Source: Herbiconiux sp. (GTDB lineage: Bacteria; Actinomycetota; Actinomycetes; Actinomycetales; Microbacteriaceae). From it: a DNA stretch of 64,000 nucleotides. Position 1 is the first letter of the stretch. The number at the start of each line of letters is the position of its first letter. Made by a program: the position numbers and the translations under genes. The stretch is taken from the NCBI RefSeq assembly GCF_023264895.1, contig NZ_JAHFUY010000020.1, positions 1 through 64,000 on the forward strand, read 5' to 3'. Positions 18,942 to 28,800 of the stretch are shown one piece after another. The notes below the pieces were generated by a model, which made no database searches, was not told the origin of the DNA, and saw nothing but the letters and a program-made list of their open reading frames with translations.

Positions 18942-20471
18942 TCAGTGGCCGAGCACCGGCGCGTCCCGGTCTGCGGGATCCGCCTCCTGCGCCTCGGGGA
19001 GCGCGACGCCCACCGTGATGCCGTCGCCCTTCCTCCGGAAGAGCAGCGCGGCGATGACCGCACCCACGGCGAAGAACGCGGCGCCCCACCAGTAGGCCGT
19101 GGCGTAGCTGTGCACGGCGGCCTCTGCGGCCACGGAGGCGGCCGTCGACGCACTCGCCGTCGCATCCGCCGGCAGGTGCGACACCAGGTAGTCGGCCGCC
19201 GCGGTGGCGGCGAGGGTGTTGAGCAGCGCGGTGCCGATCGACCCGCCCACCTGCTGACTCGTGTTCACCATCGCCGACGCGACTCCCGCGAACCGGCGGT
19301 CGACGCCCAGTGTGGCGGTCTGGATCGACGCGGGCATGATCGTGCCCATCGCGAAGCCGAGGATCATGAGGGGCGGCATCACGTCGCTCACATAGGTGGA
19401 ACCCACGTCGAGGTGCGTGAGGTAGGCCATGCCGAGTGCGGCGAGCGTCATGCCGATCGGCACGACGACCTTCGGGCCGAACCGCGGCACGAAGATGTTC
19501 GTGCCGAGCTGGGCGGCGGTGACGAGCAGGATGATCATCGGCAGGAACGCGAGCCCCGTCTGGATGGGGGAGTAGCCGAGCGTGGTCTGCAGGTAGTAGG
19601 TGACGAACAGGAAGATGCCGAACATCCCCGCGCCCGCGATGAGCACCGAGGTGTACGCCGCCCCGCGGTTGCGGTCGAGCACGATCGCGAGGGGGAGCAG
19701 CGGATGCGCCGCGCGGCGCTGCCACAGCACGAACGCCACGAGCAGCACCACGCTGCCGGCGAGCATGCCCCAGGTGAGCGGGGAGTCCCAGCCGTTGTTC
19801 TCGGCGTTGGAGAAGCCGTAGACCAGGCCGAACAGCGCGGCGGAGACGAGCACCGTGCCCGGCAGGTCGAGCTTCGGGCGAGCGCCCTCGCGCTTCGGCG
19901 TCGACACGAAGATGATCGCTCCGACGATCGCGATGACGGCGATCACGACGTTGATGTAGAGGTTCCAGCGCCAGCTGAAGCTCTCGGTGAGGAGGCCGCC
20001 GAGGAGGAGGCCCACCGCGCCACCCGCGCCGGCGATCGCTCCGAAGATGCCGAAGGCGCGAGCCCGCTCCTTGGGGATGGTGAAGGTGGTCGTGAGCACG
20101 GCGAGGGCTGTGGGCGCGAGCAGCGCACCGAAGACGCCCTGCAGCGCGCGGGCGGCCACGAGCAGGCCGAACGAGTCGGCCGCGCCGCCGAGGGCGCTGG
20201 CCAGGGCGAAGCCGATGAGGCCGATGATGAACGCGCGCTTGCGGCCCATCAGGTCGGAGAGCCGCCCGCCGAGCAGCAGGAGGCTGCCGAAGGCGAGGGA
20301 GTAGGCGGTGACGATCCACTGCCGGTCGCCGTCGGAGAAGCCGAGGTCGGCCTGGGCGGAGGGGAGCGCGATGTTCACGACGGTCGCGTCGAGCACGACC
20401 ATGAGCTGGGCGAGCGCGACGGTGGTGAGGGTCAGCCAGCGACGTGACGAGGGAGCGGAGGTTTCGGGCAT
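18942..20471 (-). CDS. MFS transporter, DHA2 drug efflux type
   Basis: 14 TM, VVLDATVVNIALPSAQADLGFS (motif D1), GGRLSDLMGRKR. Confidence 0.92.
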   Translation of the reverse strand: MPETSAPSSRRWLTLTTVALAQLMVVLDATVVNIALPSAQADLGFSDGDRQWIVTAYSLAFGSLLLLGGRLSDLMGRKRAFIIGLIGFALASALGGAADSFGLLVAARALQGVFGALLAPTALAVLTTTFTIPKERARAFGIFGAIAGAGGAVGLLLGGLLTESFSWRWNLYINVVIAVIAIVGAIIFVSTPKREGARPKLDLPGTVLVSAALFGLVYGFSNAENNGWDSPLTWGMLAGSVVLLVAFVLWQRRAAHPLLPLAIVLDRNRGAAYTSVLIAGAGMFGIFLFVTYYLQTTLGYSPIQTGLAFLPMIILLVTAAQLGTNIFVPRFGPKVVVPIGMTLAALGMAYLTHLDVGSTYVSDVMPPLMILGFAMGTIMPASIQTATLGVDRRFAGVASAMVNTSQQVGGSIGTALLNTLAATAAADYLVSHLPADATASASTAASVAAEAAVHSYATAYWWGAAFFAVGAVIAALLFRRKGDGITVGVALPEAQEADPADRDAPVLGH

Positions 20472-20485
20472 GGAAGGACTATATA

Positions 20486-20503
20486 CGGAACTTGCCAGTT
20501 TCG
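20486..20503. promoter_or_regulatory. Candidate TetR operator between MFS and tetR genes
   Basis: Imperfect palindrome CGGAACT-TGCC-AGTTTCG in the divergent promoter region. Confidence 0.45.
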
Positions 20504-20587
20504 GATACCATCGGTTCTGTAAACATCTCGTGACAGGATCGATGCGAACCCAGTCCCGACGACCGACCCTGAGGAGGAGCAGCGACG

Positions 20588-21265
20588 ATGCCGCTCGAGA
20601 CCACCACGACCGCTCCGGAGCAGCCCCGCCTCGGGCGACGCCGCGACCACTCCCGGGACGCCGACATCCTCGACGCCGCCATCGAGGTGCTCGCCGAGGT
20701 GGGCTACGACGGCATGACGATGGAGATGGTGGCGAGCCGCGCGAAGGCCGGCAAGGCCACGCTCTACCGTCGCTGGCCCTCGAAGGGCGAGCTCGTGGTC
20801 GACGCCGTGGCCTGCATGAAGTCGAAGGGACTCGACGCCGATCACCTGCCCGACACCGGATCGCTGCGGGGCGACCTGGTGGCCATGGTCAAGCCGCGCG
20901 CGGTCGAGGACGCCGACCGCAAGCTCCGGGTGATGGGTGGGCTGATGTCCGTCATCTCGCGCTCGCCCGAGCTCGCCGAGGCCATCAGCTCGGCCATCGT
21001 CGAGCCCCGCGCCGAGGTCAACCGGCGGCTGTTCCAACGCGCCATCGATCGCGGCGAGATCTCGGCCGACTGCGACGTGGCGACGATCTCGATGGTCGCC
21101 CCGTCGATGACCGCCTACCGCCTGCTCGTGACGCAGCGCCCTGTCGATCGCGACTACCTGATCGCGATCATCGACGGGGTCGTCCTGCCTGCCGTGGGCC
21201 TGAAGCCGCCCCCGGCCGACCCCGAGGCGCAGACGACGCCGCTCGGGCGGAGCGCCGATGACTGA
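20588..21265 (+). CDS. TetR/AcrR family transcriptional regulator
   Basis: ILDAAIEVLAEVGYDGMTMEMVASRAKAGKATLYRRWPSKGEL. Confidence 0.94.
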   Translation: MPLETTTTAPEQPRLGRRRDHSRDADILDAAIEVLAEVGYDGMTMEMVASRAKAGKATLYRRWPSKGELVVDAVACMKSKGLDADHLPDTGSLRGDLVAMVKPRAVEDADRKLRVMGGLMSVISRSPELAEAISSAIVEPRAEVNRRLFQRAIDRGEISADCDVATISMVAPSMTAYRLLVTQRPVDRDYLIAIIDGVVLPAVGLKPPPADPEAQTTPLGRSADD

Positions 21266-22004
21266 CCCCGCCTCCGCCGAGATCGAGATCGAGGCGAAGC
21301 TCGCTTCGGCGGCCGGCGACCCCACCGCCGCACCGGTGTTCCTGGAAGCGCTGCTCGCGAGCACGGTGATCGTGCCGGGTGCGGCATCCGGAGACGACAT
21401 GGCGACACTCGCCGACCTGCTCGGCGCCGACGGCCGGTCGGTGCAGCCGTTCTACACCTCGGAGGCGCGCCTGAGTGAGACCCTCGAGGTGGTGCCGGGC
21501 TTCGAGCGCCGCTTCCTGGCGCTGCCGTGCCGCGTGCTGTGGCAGATGACGCGCGGGGCCACCCTCGTGCTGAACCCGCATTCCGCCCACGGCAAGACCT
21601 TCCTGCCCGGCGAGATCGGCCAGCTGCTCGACGGCGCAGCCACGCTCACGCCGCGCGTGGTGCAGGCCGAGACGCAGGTGCTGGTGGGAGAGCCCGCGCG
21701 GGTGCCGCCCGGCATGAAGGAGGCCCTCGTGACGCTCCTGGAGCACCATCCCGAGGTCGATGAGGCGGTGCTCGGCTGGAAGGTCACGCCCGAGGAGGGC
21801 TCGGTCGACGAGAGCTATCTGCTCGTGCTCGTGGGCGCTCCCGGCCTTCGCGAGTCGATCGGGGGCGATCTCGCGCAGACGCTCGTCGTGTACTCGCAGA
21901 GCACACCGATCGATGTCATGTACGTCCCGCCGGGGGCAGACCACCTGCTCCGCTCCGTGAAGCCGTTCCACCGTCGGCGACGGGGACTGTTCGGCCGCCA
22001 CTGA
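21258..22004 (+). CDS. SseB family protein (enhanced serine sensitivity-like)
   Basis: SseB-like N-terminal region; overlaps tetR end by 8 bp. Confidence 0.8.
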   Translation: MTDPASAEIEIEAKLASAAGDPTAAPVFLEALLASTVIVPGAASGDDMATLADLLGADGRSVQPFYTSEARLSETLEVVPGFERRFLALPCRVLWQMTRGATLVLNPHSAHGKTFLPGEIGQLLDGAATLTPRVVQAETQVLVGEPARVPPGMKEALVTLLEHHPEVDEAVLGWKVTPEEGSVDESYLLVLVGAPGLRESIGGDLAQTLVVYSQSTPIDVMYVPPGADHLLRSVKPFHRRRRGLFGRH

Positions 22005-22060
22005 CGGCCTGTCGAACTGCCCGCCGGCTCCGGCTCGGCCGTCGGCCGGCCCGCCGCCAC

Positions 22061-23575
22061 CTACGTGCGCTTCGGGCGCTCGCGGGTGGTGCGCTCGCCC
22101 TCGACCTTCAGCTTGCCGGGCGAGATCGCCGAGAGCGGGTTCGTGATCGCCTCGAGCGGCTTTCGCTCGGCGTTCACCCCGAAGATGAACGCCACGATGC
22201 CGCCCGCGAGCATCAGGAGCCCCGCCCCGATGTAGCCGATCGTGATGGGTCCGCGATCCTCGCCCTCGCCGATGAGGGTGGCGAACAGCAGCGGTGCCAC
22301 CGAGCCGGCGATCTGGCCGATCGAGAAGAAGTACGAGATCACCTGCGACCGCATCTCGAGCGGGAACAGCTCGCTCACGGTGAGGTAGGCGGATGACGCG
22401 CCGGCGCTGGCGAAGAAGAACGAGACGCACCAGAACACCGTCTGGGTCGTCGCGTTCAGCACGTCGGCCTGGAACAGGAACCCGGAGATCGTGAGGATGA
22501 CGCCCGAGAGCCCGTAGGTGAGCAGGATCATCTTGCGCCGGCCCCAGGTGTCGAACAGCGGCCCCAGCACGAGCGGCCCGACCAGGTTGCCGATGGCGAA
22601 CGGGAAGAAGAAGTACTGCACGGCGTCGTTCTCGACCCCGTAGAAGTTCTGCAGAGCGAGCGCGTAGGTGAAGAAGATGGCGTTGTAGAGGAACGACTGC
22701 GTGATCATCATCGTGAGTCCCACCACCGTGCGGTTGGGGTAGTCGCGGATGAGCACGCTCGCGATCTTCTTGAACGGGATCCGGTCGAGCGGCGTGACCT
22801 CGATGGACTGATCCTCTGGCACGGGGTCGAGCTTCTTGCCGGATTCCCTCTCGACCCGCGCCTCGATGTCGTCGACCGTCCTCTCGGCGATCTCCTCCTG
22901 GCCGTGCGTCATCTGCCAGCGCGGGCTCTCGGGGATGTGCCGGCGCATGTAGATCATCACGAGTCCGAGCACGGGGCCGATGAAGAACGCGAGCCGCCAG
23001 CCGATGTTCTCGGCGAAGTTGTCGGGGTTGAGGAAGAACAGGTTCGCCACCGAACCGAGCGCTGCGCCACCCCAGTAGGTGCCGTTGATGGCGATGTCGA
23101 CGCGGCCGCGGTAGTGGCTCGGGATGAGCTCGTCGATCGCCGAGTTGATGGCCGCGTACTCGCCGCCGATGCCGAGGCCGGCCACGAAGCGCATCGCGAA
23201 GAGGAACTCCATGTTGGGGGAGAGGCCCGCGAGCGCCGAACCCACGAGGTAGATCGCGAGCGTGATGATGAAGAGCTTCTTGCGCCCGAGCTTGTCGGAG
23301 AGCCGGCCGAAGACGAGCGCCCCGACCACCTGGCCCACGAGGTAGATCGTGCCGGCGAGTCCGACCTGCTGCGAGTCCATGCCGAGCGACTCCTGGAAGC
23401 CGTTCGAGGCGATGATCTGGATCTCGAGCCCGTCGAGGATCCAGGAGACGCCGAGGCCGAAGACGACCATCCAGTGGAACCTCGTCCACGGCAGCCTGTC
23501 CATGCGGGCGGGCACGAGGCTCCGCACGCTCTTCGGTGTGGGCGATCCGCCCGACGCGGTCTTCTCTACGGCCAC
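22061..23575 (-). CDS. MFS transporter (metabolite:H+ symporter/sugar porter-like)
   Basis: 12 TM, GRLSDKLGRKKLF, GGEYAAINSAIDELIPSHYRGR. Confidence 0.9.
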   Translation of the reverse strand: MAVEKTASGGSPTPKSVRSLVPARMDRLPWTRFHWMVVFGLGVSWILDGLEIQIIASNGFQESLGMDSQQVGLAGTIYLVGQVVGALVFGRLSDKLGRKKLFIITLAIYLVGSALAGLSPNMEFLFAMRFVAGLGIGGEYAAINSAIDELIPSHYRGRVDIAINGTYWGGAALGSVANLFFLNPDNFAENIGWRLAFFIGPVLGLVMIYMRRHIPESPRWQMTHGQEEIAERTVDDIEARVERESGKKLDPVPEDQSIEVTPLDRIPFKKIASVLIRDYPNRTVVGLTMMITQSFLYNAIFFTYALALQNFYGVENDAVQYFFFPFAIGNLVGPLVLGPLFDTWGRRKMILLTYGLSGVILTISGFLFQADVLNATTQTVFWCVSFFFASAGASSAYLTVSELFPLEMRSQVISYFFSIGQIAGSVAPLLFATLIGEGEDRGPITIGYIGAGLLMLAGGIVAFIFGVNAERKPLEAITNPLSAISPGKLKVEGERTTRERPKRT

Positions 23576-23740
23576 GGTCAACCTCCCATTCGCCGGTCGA
23601 TCGTCGGGCGGATGCGAGGCTACGCCGGCTGCGCGACCGACCGTACGCCGCTCCCTGGGAATCCGCACCACAGAATTTTCAGCGGATTTCAAGCTCACGG
23701 GAGTTGGCATCCGGCGCGGACCGGAGGCAGAATATCCGTA

Positions 23741-23761
23741 GTTGAGTCGAGGTGACTCAAC
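23741..23761. promoter_or_regulatory. HAIR element (HspR operator)
   Basis: gTTGAGT-cgaggtg-ACTCAAc matches CTTGAGT-N7-ACTCAAG, 30 bp upstream of hsp20. Confidence 0.88.
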
Positions 23762-23790
23762 TCCCACAACTCGAGAGGAGATTGATCGTA

Positions 23791-24225
23791 ATGGCTATGA
23801 CCTTTGACCCTTTCAGCGAGCTCGACCGACTCGCCTCCGGGCTGCTGCAGTCCCGCCCCGGGCCCCGCGTGATGCCCGTCGACCTCTACCGTGACGCCGA
23901 CCGCTACGTGCTGAACGCCGATCTGCCCGGCGTCGACCCGGGATCGGTCGACATCGACGTCGACGGTCAGCTGCTCACCATCCGCGCCCAGCGCACCGCC
24001 GGTGAGGCGGCCGGAGCGAAGTGGCTCACCCAGGAGCGCCCGTCGGGAAGCTACCTGCGCCAGTTCAGCATCGGCGAGGGCGTCGACACCGCCGGCATCT
24101 CGGCGAGCTACGACAACGGCGTGCTGAGCGTCGTCATCCCGATCAGCGAGCGTGCGAAGCCGCGCAAGATCGCGGTGCAGAGCCTGTCGGCCGATGCCGA
24201 CGCGCAGAAGACGCTCACGAGCTAG
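23791..24225 (+). CDS. Hsp20/alpha-crystallin family small heat shock protein
   Basis: PVDLYRDADRYVLNADLPGVDPGSVDIDVDGQLLTIRAQR ... ASYDNGVLSVVIPI. Confidence 0.93.
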   Translation: MAMTFDPFSELDRLASGLLQSRPGPRVMPVDLYRDADRYVLNADLPGVDPGSVDIDVDGQLLTIRAQRTAGEAAGAKWLTQERPSGSYLRQFSIGEGVDTAGISASYDNGVLSVVIPISERAKPRKIAVQSLSADADAQKTLTS

Positions 24226-24232
24226 TCGTGGG

Positions 24233-24264
24233 AGCCGCCTCCGGCCGGACGGCCGGGGGCGGCT
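24233..24264 (+). terminator. Stem-loop downstream of hsp20
   Basis: AGCCGCC-t-CCGGCC-ggac-GGCCGG-g-GGCGGCT; no U-tract. Confidence 0.65.
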
Positions 24265-24291
24265 ACACTCGGAACCCGTGAGGACGAGATC

Positions 24292-24915
24292 GTGAAGACC
24301 GAGTTCCGGCGACTCGACGAGGAGGGCCTGCGCGCCCGGCTCGGCCACCCGCATCCGGGCACGAGCGACAAGATCCTCGACCACCTCGACCGCAGCAGCC
24401 TCGCGTTCCTGGCCCACTCGCCGTTCCTCTGCCTCGCCACCTCCGACGCCGCCGGCACGCTCGACTGCTCGCCCCGCGGCGACTACCCGGGCTTCGTGCG
24501 CGTGCTCGACGAGCGCACCATCGCCCTGCCCGACCGGCTCGGCAACAAGCTCGCCGACTCGTTCCTCAACGTGCTCCAGAACGGCCACGTCGGCCTCGTC
24601 TGCTTCGTGCCCGGCATGATCGAGACGCTCCGCATCAACGGCAGCGCCTACATCACCGACGACCCGGAGCTCCTCGCCGTGCTCGAGCAGGATCACGTGA
24701 CGCCGGCCGTGGCCACCGTCATCCGCATCGAGGAGGTCTACCTGCACTGCGGGCGGGCGCTCGTGCGGTCCGGGCTCTGGGATCCCGAGATGCAGGACCT
24801 CGCCGCCGAGCTCCCCACGTCGGGCACCATGTGGGCGGAGGCCTCCGGCCTTCCTCCCGAGGTCGCGCAGCTGATCGACGAGGGCATGGTCGGCGCCTAC
24901 AAGACGCTCTACTGA
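24292..24915 (+). CDS. Pyridoxamine 5'-phosphate oxidase-family flavoprotein (MSMEG_1061-like)
   Basis: PFLCLATSDAAGTLDCSPRGDYPGFVRVLDERTIALPDRLGNKLADSFLNVLQNGHVGLVCFVPGMIETLRINGSAYIT. Confidence 0.88.
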   Translation: MKTEFRRLDEEGLRARLGHPHPGTSDKILDHLDRSSLAFLAHSPFLCLATSDAAGTLDCSPRGDYPGFVRVLDERTIALPDRLGNKLADSFLNVLQNGHVGLVCFVPGMIETLRINGSAYITDDPELLAVLEQDHVTPAVATVIRIEEVYLHCGRALVRSGLWDPEMQDLAAELPTSGTMWAEASGLPPEVAQLIDEGMVGAYKTLY

Positions 24916-24916
24916 G

Positions 24917-25858
24917 GTGCCGAGCCGGAAGGGCCTGCGGCCGCTCGTCGTGACGCGCCTCCACGAGGAGTCCACCGACATCCTGAGCCTGGAGCTCCAG
25001 CACCCGGGCGGGGATCCGCTGCCGCCGTGGCAGCCTGGAGCTCACGTCGACGTGCAGCTGATCACGCGGCAGCAGCGCCAGTACTCGCTCTGCGGCGACC
25101 CGCGCGACCGCTCCCGCTACGGGATCGCCGTGCTCCACGAGGAGCTCTCCCGTGGCGCGTCGCTCTACATCCACGGCCACCTGCGCGAGGGCCGCACCGT
25201 CTACGTCGGCGAGCCCCGCAACCTCTTCCCCCTGCTGCCTGCCGAGCGCTATCTCCTGCTCGCCGCCGGCATCGGCATCACCCCCCTCCTGCCGATGGCC
25301 CGTGAGCTCGAGCGGCAGGGCGCCGAGTGGTCGATGCACTACGCCGTGCGGGGCGCCGAGCGCCTGCCCTTCGGGGGCGAGCTCGTCGCACTCGGCGACC
25401 GCGTGGTGATCCACTCCCGCGACCACGCCGGCAGACTCGACCTGCGGGCCGTGATCGCCGAGCCCCAGCCGGGGGTGTCCGTGTACTCCTGTGGCCCCGC
25501 CCGCTTCACCGATGCCGTCGAGGAGGCGATGCGCGGCTGGCCGGCAGGCAGCCTGCACCTCGAGCGGTTCGAGCCCAGGGCGGGGGTCGTGCGACCGAAC
25601 GAGCCGTTCAGCGTGGTCTGCGCCCGCTCCGAGAAGATCGTCGAGGTCCCCGCCGACCTCACCATGCTCAAGGCGCTAGAGATCGCCGGGGTCGACGTGC
25701 CCGGTTCCTGCCTCCGCGGTGTCTGCGGCTCGTGCGCCCTCACCGTGGTGGCCGGACAGGCCGAGCACCGCGACTCGCTCACCACCGACGAGGCCTCCGC
25801 CACTGTGTATCCGTGCGTGTCCCGGTCGCTCACCCCTGAGCTCGCGATCGACGTTTAG
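24917..25858 (+). CDS. PDR/VanB family oxidoreductase (FMN/NAD reductase + C-terminal 2Fe-2S ferredoxin)
   Basis: RQYSLCGDP, AAGIGITPLLPMARE, CLRGVCGSCALTV...C (plant-type 2Fe-2S). Confidence 0.93.
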   Translation: MPSRKGLRPLVVTRLHEESTDILSLELQHPGGDPLPPWQPGAHVDVQLITRQQRQYSLCGDPRDRSRYGIAVLHEELSRGASLYIHGHLREGRTVYVGEPRNLFPLLPAERYLLLAAGIGITPLLPMARELERQGAEWSMHYAVRGAERLPFGGELVALGDRVVIHSRDHAGRLDLRAVIAEPQPGVSVYSCGPARFTDAVEEAMRGWPAGSLHLERFEPRAGVVRPNEPFSVVCARSEKIVEVPADLTMLKALEIAGVDVPGSCLRGVCGSCALTVVAGQAEHRDSLTTDEASATVYPCVSRSLTPELAIDV

Positions 25859-25892
25859 ACTTGGTACCCAAGCCGAGACAGCCGGAGAATCA

Positions 25893-28800
25893 GTGCCCTC
25901 GAACGACTCCTTCGTGCACCTGCACGTCCACAGCGAATACTCGATGCTGGATGGCGCGGCGAGGGTCAAACCCCTCATCGAAGCGGCCAAGGAGCAGGGC
26001 ATGCCCGCCGTCGCGGTCACCGACCACGGCAACGTCTTCGGCGCCTTCGACTTCTGGAAGACGGCCACCGAAGCGGGCATCAAGCCCATCATCGGCACCG
26101 AGGCCTACCTCACCCCCGGCACCCACCGCAGCGACAAGACGCGCGTGCGCTGGGGCAACGGCGGACAGGACGACGTCTCGGGTGCGGGCGCCTACACGCA
26201 CATGACCCTGCTCTCCGAGAGCACCGAGGGCATGCACAACCTGTTCCGGCTGAGCTCCAAGGCGAGCATCGAGGGCTACTACTTCAAGCCCCGCATGGAC
26301 CGTGAGCTGCTCGGGCAGTACGGCAAGGGCCTCATCGCCACCACCGGATGCCCGTCGGGCGAGGTGCAGACCCGGCTCCGGCTGGGGCAGTACAAGGAGG
26401 CCGTCAAGGCCGCCGCCGACTTCCGCGACATCTTCGGCCGCGAGAACTACTTCTGCGAGATCATGGACCACGGGCTCGACATCGAGCGCCGCATCATGAC
26501 CGACCTGCTGAAGCTCGCCGACGAGCTGAAGCTGCCGCTCGTGGCCACCAACGACCTGCACTACACGCACGCGCACGACGCCACGAGCCACGCAGCCCTC
26601 CTCTGCGTGCAGTCGGGCTCGACCCTCTCCGACCCGAACCGCTTCAAGTTCGACGCCGACGAGTTCTACCTCAAGAGCGCCGCCGAGATGCGCCAGCTCT
26701 TCCGCGACTACCCGGAGGCGTGCGACAACACCCTGCTCATCGCCGAACGCTGCGAGGTGGCCTTCGACACGAACGCCAACTACATGCCCCGCTATCCGGT
26801 GCCCGAGGGCGAGACCGAGGCGACCTGGTTCGAGAAGGAGGTCGAGGCGGGGCTGAAGGAGCGCTACCCGGACGGCGTCACCCAGGCGGTGCGCGAGCGC
26901 GCCGACTACGAGGTCGGCGTCATCCAGCAGATGGGCTTCCCCGGCTACTTCCTCGTGGTGGCCGACTTCATCAACTGGTCCAAGCGCAACGGCATCCGGG
27001 TGGGCCCCGGCCGCGGATCGGGTGCGGGCTCGATGGCGGCCTACGCGATGAAGATCACCGACCTCGACCCGCTCGTGCACGGCCTGATCTTCGAGCGCTT
27101 CCTCAACCCCGACCGCGTCTCCATGCCCGACTTCGACGTCGACTTCGACGACCGTCGCCGCGGCGAGGTCATCAAGTACGTCACCGAGAAGTACGGCGAC
27201 GAGCGCGTGGCGCAGATCGTGACCTACGGCACCATCAAGGCCAAGCAGGCTCTTAAGGACTCGGGTCGGGTGCTCGGCTTCCCCTTCAGCATGGGCGAGA
27301 AGCTCACGAAGGCGATGCCGCCGCCCATCATGGGCAAGGACATCCCGCTCTCGGGCATCTTCGACAAGGCGCACCCCCGCTTCAAGGAGGCCGTCGACAT
27401 CCGCACGGTCATCGAGAGCGATCCGGAGGCGCGCACGGTCTTCGACACCGCGCTCGGCATCGAGAACCTCAAGCGGCAGTGGGGCGTGCACGCGGCCGGC
27501 GTGATCATGTCGAGCGATCCGCTGATCGACATCATCCCGATCATGAAGCGCGAGCAGGACGGCCAGATCGTCACGCAGTTCGACTACCCCGCCGCGGAGT
27601 CGCTCGGTCTGATCAAGATGGACTTCCTGGGGCTCCGGAACCTCACGATCATCGACGACGCGCTCGACAACATCCGCGCCAACCGGGGTGAGGACCTCGT
27701 GCTCGAGGATCTCGAGCTCGACGACAAGCCCTCCTACGACCTGCTCGCCCGCGGTGACACGCTCGGTGTGTTCCAGCTCGACGGCGGGCCCATGCGCGGG
27801 CTCCTCAGGCTCATGAAGCCCGACAACTTCGAGGACATCTCGGCCGTGCTGGCCCTCTACCGCCCGGGCCCCATGGGCGCCGATTCGCACACCAACTACG
27901 CGCTCCGCAAAAACCGCATCCAGCCGATCACCCCGATCCACCCCGAGCTCGAGGAACCGCTCAAGGAGGTGCTCGGCGGCACCTACGGCCTCATCGTGTA
28001 CCAGGAGCAGGTGATGTCGATCGCGCAGAAGCTCGCAGGCTTCACGCTCGCCCAGGCCGACCTGCTGCGCCGCGCGATGGGCAAGAAGAAGAAGTCCGAG
28101 CTCGACAAGCAGTACGAGGGCTTCTCGAAGGGCATGCACGACAACGGCTACTCCGAGGCCGCGGTCAAGACGCTCTGGGACATCCTGCTGCCGTTCTCGG
28201 ACTACGCCTTCAACAAGGCGCACTCGGCGGCCTACGGCGTCATCTCCTACTGGACCGCCTACCTCAAAGCGCATTACCCGGCCGAGTACATGGCGGCGCT
28301 CCTCACGAGCGTGGGCGACTCCAAGGACAAGATGGCGATGTACCTCAGCGAGTGCCGCCGGATGGGCATCAAGGTGCTTCCGCCGGACGTCAACGAGTCG
28401 ATCGGCTTCTTCACGGCCGTCGGCACCGACATCCGCTTCGGCCTCGGCGCCGTGCGGAACGTCGGCATGAACGTGGTGGAGCTCATCAAGGGGGCTCGCG
28501 AGGAGAAGGGCGCGTTCACCTCGTTCGGCGACTTCCTCAAGAAGATCCCGCTCGGCGCCGCGAACAAGCGCACGATCGAGTCGCTCATCAAGGCGGGTGC
28601 CTTCGACTCGCTCGGATCGACCAGGCGCGCGCTCATCGAGGTGCACGAGGGCCTGATCGAGAACGCGGTGTCGCAGAAGCGCAACGAGGCCAACGGCCAG
28701 GTCGGCTTCGACTTCGACTCGCTCTGGGATGCGCCGGAGGAGGTGCACGACATCCCCGTGCGCCCCGAGTGGGCGAAGCGCGACAAGCTCGCCTTCGAGC

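Noticed and set aside
18942-20447. Long alternative ORFs on both strands over the DHA2 transporter
   Set aside because: Only the 509-aa minus frame has TM segments and MFS motifs.
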